64,000 bases of DNA, from assembly GCF_000383575.1 (NCBI RefSeq), contig NZ_KB911579.1, forward strand, positions 2,760,523 through 2,824,522, read 5' to 3'. Under the pieces are notes generated by a model. That model was given only the letters and a program-made list of their open reading frames with translations. It made no database searches and was not told where the DNA came from. Source of the DNA: Salinispora oceanensis (GTDB lineage Bacteria; Actinomycetota; Actinomycetes; Mycobacteriales; Micromonosporaceae). Position numbers and translations under genes: made by a program. Below are positions 59,631 to 64,000 of the stretch, piece by piece; position 1 is the first letter of the stretch; each line of letters opens with the position of its first letter.

Positions 59631-59798
59631 ATGGCGGCGATGAAGCCGCGGACGGGCGACGGTCCGCTGGAAGTCACCAAGGAGGGCCGTGGCATCGTCA
59701 TGCGAGTCCCGCTGGAGGGCGGTGGCCGGCTCGTCGTCGAGATGACTCCGGACGAGGCCAACGCGCTCGGTGCCGCGCTGAGGGCGGCTGCCGGCTGA
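59631..59798 (+). CDS. DUF3117 small conserved protein
   Basis: 55 residues: MAAMKPRTGDGPLEVTKEG, then RGIVMRVPLEGGGRLVVEMT and PDEANALGAALR. It matches the highly conserved actinobacterial DUF3117 protein (Rv1211 in M. tuberculosis), whose function is unknown. ATG at 59631 has GGGGAG 6-7 bases upstream; the longer frame from 59439 is not believed. The 190 bases upstream probably contain its own promoter. A strong 16-bp hairpin stands about 100 bases downstream. Confidence 0.93.
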   Translation: MAAMKPRTGDGPLEVTKEGRGIVMRVPLEGGGRLVVEMTPDEANALGAALRAAAG

Positions 59799-59896
59799 GT
59801 ATGGGCCGTCCGCGCCTCGCGTGGACGGTCCATCCGCCTCCTGATTCACCGGTGTTCCCATGTCGGTGGTCGTAGGCGTGCTGAAGCGGACGGCGA

Positions 59897-59932
59897 GGCG
59901 GTGGCCGCCCGGGACTCCGGGCGGCCACCGCC
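59897..59932. terminator. perfect 16-bp-stem hairpin between DUF3117 and pepA
   Basis: GGCGGTGGCCGCCCGG (59897-59912) pairs perfectly with CCGGGCGGCCACCGCC (59917-59932), loop GACT. A weaker imperfect hairpin lies at 59804-59832. Both follow the DUF3117 stop. The strong one is 105 bases before the pepA start and may end DUF3117 transcription or act as an attenuator. Confidence 0.85.
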
Positions 59933-60036
59933 GGTCGTCGGCCGGCCCACCGCGCTGCCCCAGCAGCCATTTGCGGATATTTATCCTGTTCTGCGGAGGT
60001 CGCTCCGCAGGCTTCACCTGGAAGGTACGGCGTCGC

Positions 60037-61503
60037 GTGTTCGCCATCCGGCTACTCGCCGAGCCTGAGCGGCTCGATGTTCTGGCCCTGCCCGTCCGAC
60101 CTGCCGCCGAGGCGGAACCGTCAGCTCAGCTGGTGCCCGTCGCAGCGGCCCTGCCGGACGGGGTCGCCGACGAGCTCACCGCGCTGCTGCCGGCCGCGCG
60201 CCTGGGCGGCGATGCCGGTCAGACCTGGAACCAGATCCGACCGGGACAGGCGCCGGGCCGCCTGGTCCCGTTCGGGATCGGGGCCGGGGACGAGGCGGCC
60301 TGGCGGACGGCCGGGGCCGCCCTCGCCCGAGCGGCGGCCGATGCGGCGCACGTCACACTCCCGCTCCCGGTGGCTGCCACCCCAGCGGCCGTACGGGGGC
60401 TGGTGGAAGGGTTGCTGCTGGCGTCGTACCGGTTCCGGCTCGGTGCCGACAAGGCCGTACCCGCCCTGGCCGCGGTCGACCTGGTGGTGCCGGATCCGGC
60501 GGAGTACGCCGACGTGGTCGCGGGTGCCCGCACCACCGCGGAGATGACCCGACTCGCCCGCGACCTGGTGAACATGCCCTCGTCGGTGAAGAACCCGCAG
60601 TGGTTCGCCGGGCAGGTGGCCGACGCCGCGGCCGGCGTCCCCGACCTGCACCTACGGGTCCGGGAACCGGATGAGCTGGCCGTCGAGGGCTTCGGCGGGA
60701 TCGTCGCGGTCGGCACGGGCTCCGCCAACGGTCCCCGTCTGGTCGAGCTGGACTGGCGGCCGGCCGGAGCGCGGATGCACGTCGTACTGGTCGGCAAGGG
60801 GATCACCTTCGACACCGGGGGAATCTCGATCAAACCCCGGGCCAGCATGAAGCTGATGCGCAAGGACATGGCCGGTGCGGCAGCGGTGGTGGCGGCCACG
60901 CTGGGGGCGGCCCTGCGGCGGCTGCCGGTCCGGGTCACCACCCTCGCCCCGCTGGCCGAGAACATGGTCAGCGGCGCCGCGTTCCGGCCAGGCGACATCA
61001 TCCGCCATTACGGGGGCGTGACCAGCGAGACCACCAACTCCGACGCCGAGGGCCGGCTGGTCCTCGCCGATGCGCTCGCCTACGCCGTACGGGAACACCA
61101 GCCCGACCTGGTCGTCGATCTGGCCACGCTGACCGGTGCGAACGCGGTGGCGCTGGGCAAGCGCACCGCCGCCCTGTACAGCGAGGACGATCGCCTCGCC
61201 GAGGACGTGTTGGCGGCGGTCAACGCGGCCGGTGAAGCGGCGTGGCGGTTGCCACTGCCGACTGACTACGTCGACTACCTCCGCAGTGACCTCGCCGATC
61301 TGTACAGTGCGCCGGCCCAGGGCGCCGGCTCGGTGGTGGCGGCGCTCTACCTGCGTGAGTTCCTCGGCGAACTGCGGGACCGTTGGGTGCACGTCGACAT
61401 GTCGGCGCCGTCCTGGTCGGAAGGGGCGGAGGCGGAGTTGACCCCGGGCGCCACCGGCTGGGGTGTCCGTTCGCTCCTGCGCTGGCTGGAGACGCTCGGC
61501 TGA
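60037..61503 (+). CDS. pepA: leucyl aminopeptidase (M17 family)
   Basis: 488 residues. The C-terminal catalytic domain has VGKGITFDTGGISIKP (Lys and Asp metal ligands), MKLMRKDMAGAAAVV and the M17 signature NSDAEGRLVLADAL. The N-terminal domain is the variable macro-like part. It is a hexameric di-zinc exopeptidase releasing N-terminal amino acids in the cytoplasm. GTG at 60037 fits the family N-terminus; there is no clear Shine-Dalgarno. Convergent with the O-methyltransferase gene, separated by a hairpin terminator. Confidence 0.94.
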   Translation: MFAIRLLAEPERLDVLALPVRPAAEAEPSAQLVPVAAALPDGVADELTALLPAARLGGDAGQTWNQIRPGQAPGRLVPFGIGAGDEAAWRTAGAALARAAADAAHVTLPLPVAATPAAVRGLVEGLLLASYRFRLGADKAVPALAAVDLVVPDPAEYADVVAGARTTAEMTRLARDLVNMPSSVKNPQWFAGQVADAAAGVPDLHLRVREPDELAVEGFGGIVAVGTGSANGPRLVELDWRPAGARMHVVLVGKGITFDTGGISIKPRASMKLMRKDMAGAAAVVAATLGAALRRLPVRVTTLAPLAENMVSGAAFRPGDIIRHYGGVTSETTNSDAEGRLVLADALAYAVREHQPDLVVDLATLTGANAVALGKRTAALYSEDDRLAEDVLAAVNAAGEAAWRLPLPTDYVDYLRSDLADLYSAPAQGAGSVVAALYLREFLGELRDRWVHVDMSAPSWSEGAEAELTPGATGWGVRSLLRWLETLG

Positions 61504-61542
61504 CCTGCGTCGGGCCGGACGGCGGTGGCAGCCGGCCCGGTC

Positions 61543-61578
61543 GGCAGCCGGCCCGGCCCGAGTGGAGTGCCGGCTGCC
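61543..61578. terminator. 10-bp-stem hairpin between convergent genes
   Basis: GGCAGCCGGC (61543-61552) pairs perfectly with GCCGGCTGCC (61569-61578). The loop is 16 bases and GC-rich. A second GGCAGCCGGC-like copy lies at 61527-61536 and could pair as an alternative. It serves pepA and probably the O-methyltransferase gene from the other side. Confidence 0.7.
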
Positions 61579-61614
61579 CGCTGGAGCCCCAACAGACAGC
61601 CGGCCTCTGGTTGC

Positions 61615-62202
61615 CTAGCCGCGCACTGCGGTGAGGAGCCCGTGGCCGACCGGGAGCAGGGCGGGAATCCAGTACTCGGACTCCCGGATCGCCTTGATCG
61701 TCTCCCGGGTAGTCACCGTCTCCGGGTCCCGGGCGGCGGGATCGGCGATCCGGCCGTCGGCCAGGGCACCGTTGAGGGCGAGCACTCCGCCCGGGCGGAG
61801 CAGCCGGTGGGCGGCGTCCACGCAGGCGGCGAAGCCAGTCGCCTCGGTGTCAACGAACACCAGGTCGTACGCACCGTCGGCGAGGCGTGGCAGCACGTCC
61901 AGCGCGCGACCGGTAATGATCCGACTCCGGCCGGAGGTGAAGCCGGCCTCGGTGAAGATCCGGCGCGCGATGCGTTGATGCTCGATCTCACCGTCGATCG
62001 TGGTCAGCACCCCGTCGGGGCGCATGCCGCGCAGCAGCCAGACGCCGCTGACGCCGGTGCCGGTGCCGATCTCCACCACCGCGCGGGCGTTCCCCGCGGC
62101 GGCCAGCAGCCGCAGGGCCGCACCCGCACCCGGGGTCACCGCCTCGAGGCCGACCTCGTGGGCGAGGGCGCGGGCGGTGCGCAGTACGAGATCCTCGGTC
62201 AC
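61615..62202 (-). CDS. class I O-methyltransferase (Rv1220c-like)
   Basis: 195 residues from GTG 62202. It has SAM motif I VVEIGTGTGVSGVWLL, GVLTTIDGEIEH, AYDLVFVDTEA and HRLLRPGGVLALNG, as in catechol/caffeoyl-CoA-type O-methyltransferases. The reading frame continues upstream as IATVANSGSSAQALQLAESY, the usual N-terminus of this family. A GTG for it lies at 62260-62258 but is out of frame because of a CCCC run. The gene may therefore start at 62202 with a loss of about 20 residues. In M. tuberculosis the homologue lies beside sigE; here sigE is absent. Confidence 0.88.
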   Translation of the reverse strand: MTEDLVLRTARALAHEVGLEAVTPGAGAALRLLAAAGNARAVVEIGTGTGVSGVWLLRGMRPDGVLTTIDGEIEHQRIARRIFTEAGFTSGRSRIITGRALDVLPRLADGAYDLVFVDTEATGFAACVDAAHRLLRPGGVLALNGALADGRIADPAARDPETVTTRETIKAIRESEYWIPALLPVGHGLLTAVRG

Positions 62203-62408
62203 ATACGACTCCGCGAGCTGCAGAGCCTGGGCCGAAGAGCCGGAATTGGCGACCGTGGCGATGGGGCACCTCCGGACGGCGTTCGGGTCAGAGCGGGCTC
62301 CGGGTGGTGCGGCAGCATGATCGGAACACGCCCTTCAGGGGTGAGTGGGGCACTGTGAGCCTAGAGGCGATGTGCACGGGGCGCAGCCGCGCGTCCCCAC
62401 ATCGACGA

Positions 62409-62427
62409 TCACGGTGGGCGACCGTGA
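62409..62427. promoter_or_regulatory. inverted repeat TCACGGT-N5-ACCGTGA
   Basis: A perfect 7-bp inverted repeat in the 330 bases between the O-methyltransferase and the protease gene. It is a possible operator for either divergent gene. The rest of 62203-62532 holds no clear gene; a 63-codon frame (62345-62536) ends with a GTGA overlap on the protease start but is not convincing. Confidence 0.4.
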
Positions 62428-62532
62428 CGGCATCCGTGGCTTCCGTGCAATCCTGGAGGCGGTGTGCGAACGAGTGCGACCGGTCAGGTGTGGTTGGCGC
62501 GGATGGACCCGCGACGAGTGGGAGGCAGCGAC

Positions 62533-63810
62533 GTGACCGACGGCTGGGACTGGCGCCAGCCCGGGACGGGTGCCACAGTGGCGGGCTCGTCGTCGGCCGC
62601 TCCTCCGCCGGGTGGCCCGGGGGCGCCGTGGTGGTCTGACGCGTTGGCCGACCCGTGGCGGGACCCGATGGCACCGGCGGCGGTGGTCGTGCCCGCCGCG
62701 CCGGTTCCCGGTACGGAGACGGAGCCGGTCACCGACCCGGATTCGTCGGCCCGTCCCGCCCTGCGACACGTGTTGATCATTCCGTTGGTCACCGCCCTGC
62801 TCGCCGGTGCGTTGGGAGGCGCGCTCGGTTACGCGTTCGCGATCCGGGGCGGGACCACTCCGGTCCTCGGCGGTGCCCCGATTCAGCCGCCGGAGCTGGC
62901 CCAGCGGAGGCCGGAGTCGCTCGCCGGCGTGGCCGAGCGGGTGCTGCCGAGCGTGGTCACGGTTCGGGTGGCGGGCCCCGACGGGATGAGTGAGGGTTCC
63001 GGCTTCATCGCCACCACCGATGGCTATCTGATTACCAACGACCACGTGGTGGCGGGTGCGACCGGGCCCGCCACGGTGATCTTCAATGACGGGAGCTCCG
63101 CCCCGGCCACCCTCGTCGGCCAGGATCCGGAGTCGGACATCGCGGTCATCAAGGTCGCGAAGGAGGGGCTCCACCCGGTGGCGTTCGGTGACTCGGAAGC
63201 GCTCGCGGTCGGCGATCCGGTGTTGGCCATCGGGTCGCCGCTCTCCCTCACCAACACGGTCACCGCCGGCATCATCAGCGCCCTCGACCGGACGATGCAG
63301 GCGGGCGAGCCGGGCGGCCCCACCCGCTACTACGCGGCGATCCAGACCGATGCGGCGGTCAACCACGGCAACTCCGGCGGCCCCCTGGTGGACGGTGCCG
63401 GGCGGGTGATCGGGGTCAACTCCACGATCAAGTCGTTGGTCGCCGAGGGGCAGGAGGCCGGCAACATCGGGCTCGCCTTCGCGATCCCGATCAACCAGGC
63501 CAAGCGGATCACCCAGGACATCATCGGCACCGGCAAGGCCCGTCGTACGGTGATCGGCGCTCAGGTGGGCGGCGGGGGCGCCGGGGCGGGGGTGCGGTTG
63601 GTCTCGGTGGAGCCGTCTGGCCCGGCGGCCAGCGCCGGGCTGCGGGCGAATGACGTGATCGTCACGCTCAACGGGCGGCCGACGAACGAGCCGACCGACC
63701 TGATCGCCCTGGTTCGTAAGTTCGCACCCGGGTCCGTGGTGGTGGTGGAGTACCGGCGTGGCACGTCGCGGCGGAACGCCTCGGTGACCCTGGTCGCGGA
63801 TGCGAAGTGA
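62533..63810 (+). CDS. HtrA/DegP-like S1C serine protease with PDZ domain
   Basis: 425 residues. A Pro/Gly-rich cytoplasmic N-terminus precedes one transmembrane helix (LIIPLVTALLAGALGGALGYAFAI, about 77-100). The trypsin-like domain has the triad His in TNDHVVAGA, Asp in ESDIAVIKV and Ser in NHGNSGGPLVD. A C-terminal PDZ domain follows (VGGGGAGAGVRLVSVEPSGPAASAGLRANDVIVTLNG, span about 350-386). It degrades or refolds damaged envelope proteins. GTG at 62533 with GGGAGG upstream; the frame from 62464 is rejected. It is followed by tatB as in M. tuberculosis Rv1223-Rv1224. Confidence 0.93.
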   Translation: MTDGWDWRQPGTGATVAGSSSAAPPPGGPGAPWWSDALADPWRDPMAPAAVVVPAAPVPGTETEPVTDPDSSARPALRHVLIIPLVTALLAGALGGALGYAFAIRGGTTPVLGGAPIQPPELAQRRPESLAGVAERVLPSVVTVRVAGPDGMSEGSGFIATTDGYLITNDHVVAGATGPATVIFNDGSSAPATLVGQDPESDIAVIKVAKEGLHPVAFGDSEALAVGDPVLAIGSPLSLTNTVTAGIISALDRTMQAGEPGGPTRYYAAIQTDAAVNHGNSGGPLVDGAGRVIGVNSTIKSLVAEGQEAGNIGLAFAIPINQAKRITQDIIGTGKARRTVIGAQVGGGGAGAGVRLVSVEPSGPAASAGLRANDVIVTLNGRPTNEPTDLIALVRKFAPGSVVVVEYRRGTSRRNASVTLVADAK

Positions 63811-63883
63811 GTCGCTCGGCCCCCTGCCGAGCTAGCCTGTGACGTGCGTAGGCTTGCGCTGAGGCCGAAGGGAGGATCGTGCG

Positions 63884-64000
63884 GTGTTCGACAACCTGAA
63901 CTGGTGGGAGATCGGTGCGCTGTTGCTCCTGGCGCTGCTGATCTTCGGTGACCGGCTGCCCACGGTCATCAGTGACGGTCTGCGGATGGTGCGTAACCTG
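63884..64000 (+). CDS. tatB: Sec-independent translocase TatB, N-terminal fragment
   Basis: 39 codons reach the window end: VFDNLNWWEIGALLLLALLI, then FGDRLPTVISDGLRMVRNL. A single N-terminal helix followed by a (L/F)G..(L)P and an amphipathic helix is the TatA/B signature. Position after the htrA-like gene identifies TatB. It recognises twin-arginine signal peptides together with TatC. GTG at 63884 with GGGAGG upstream. The C-terminal part lies beyond the window. Confidence 0.88.
   Translation, partial: MFDNLNWWEIGALLLLALLIFGDRLPTVISDGLRMVRNL

Noticed and set aside
62345..62536. 63-codon ORF overlapping the HtrA start, perhaps a remnant of anti-sigma rseA
   Set aside because: It lacks the HxxxCxxC zinc motif of anti-sigma factors and shows no similarity that I can see. 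The GTGA overlap alone is too weak.

Overview
The window is high-GC actinomycete DNA. Codons are strongly G/C at third positions, GTG and TTG starts are common, and neighbouring genes often overlap by GTGA or ATGA. The right end follows the gene order I know from Mycobacterium tuberculosis Rv1207-Rv1224 (folP2, tag, DUF3117, O-methyltransferase, htrA, tatB). Family content points to Micromonosporaceae (Micromonospora/Salinispora type); this is an inference, since no rRNA gene or other marker is present. No tRNA, rRNA, CRISPR array, integrase or intact transposase gene was seen.

Left part (1-19.6 kb), accessory metabolism and stress genes. It opens with a DsbA-family tail, a PfkB kinase, a VOC protein, a GNAT enzyme and an unusual membrane protein with Ser at every third residue. 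An ABC exporter pair follows, then a sulfide/persulfide module (MBL-rhodanese fusion plus sulfide:quinone reductase-like enzyme). Next come an overlapping operon for a BNR-repeat protein, response regulator and histidine kinase, and a divergent Tat-type multicopper oxidase. A HAD hydrolase, an MFS transporter and a truncated DUF885 gene lead into a three-gene module (EspR-like regulator, MAB_1171c-type membrane protein, ImmA/IrrE peptidase) and a flavin monooxygenase.

Middle part (19.6-36.4 kb) is bracketed by two inverted copies (about 0.72 and 0.82 kb) of a repeat-rich element with no recognised gene. Between them lie a polytopic membrane protein, an MFS relic, GNAT, RtcB, a phosphotransferase and methyltransferase pair, a DUF397/XRE unit with small proteins, a polysaccharide deacetylase and glycosyltransferase pair, luxS, an exported protein, a second MFS transporter, an Lrp/AsnC regulator and an SMP-30 lactonase.

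Right-middle part (36.5-53.9 kb). It has an atypical MFS gene and an NmrA-type oxidoreductase behind a MerR/SoxR-type promoter. SDR and GH15 genes follow, then an alcohol dehydrogenase and TetR pair with three operators, a membrane-anchored dehalogenase-like hydrolase, duplicated ABM monooxygenases, an AEC transporter, a divergent ClpP with a ClgR-like activator, a K+ channel, the two-subunit 2-oxoacid:ferredoxin oxidoreductase and a secreted C39 peptidase.

Right end (53.9-64 kb) looks like core genome: a lone nuoA, folP2-like, a DivIVA-domain protein, SRPBCC, tag, enoyl-CoA hydratase with PaaX, DUF3117, pepA, O-methyltransferase, htrA-like protease and the start of tatB. Several convergent pairs are separated by strong perfect hairpin terminators.
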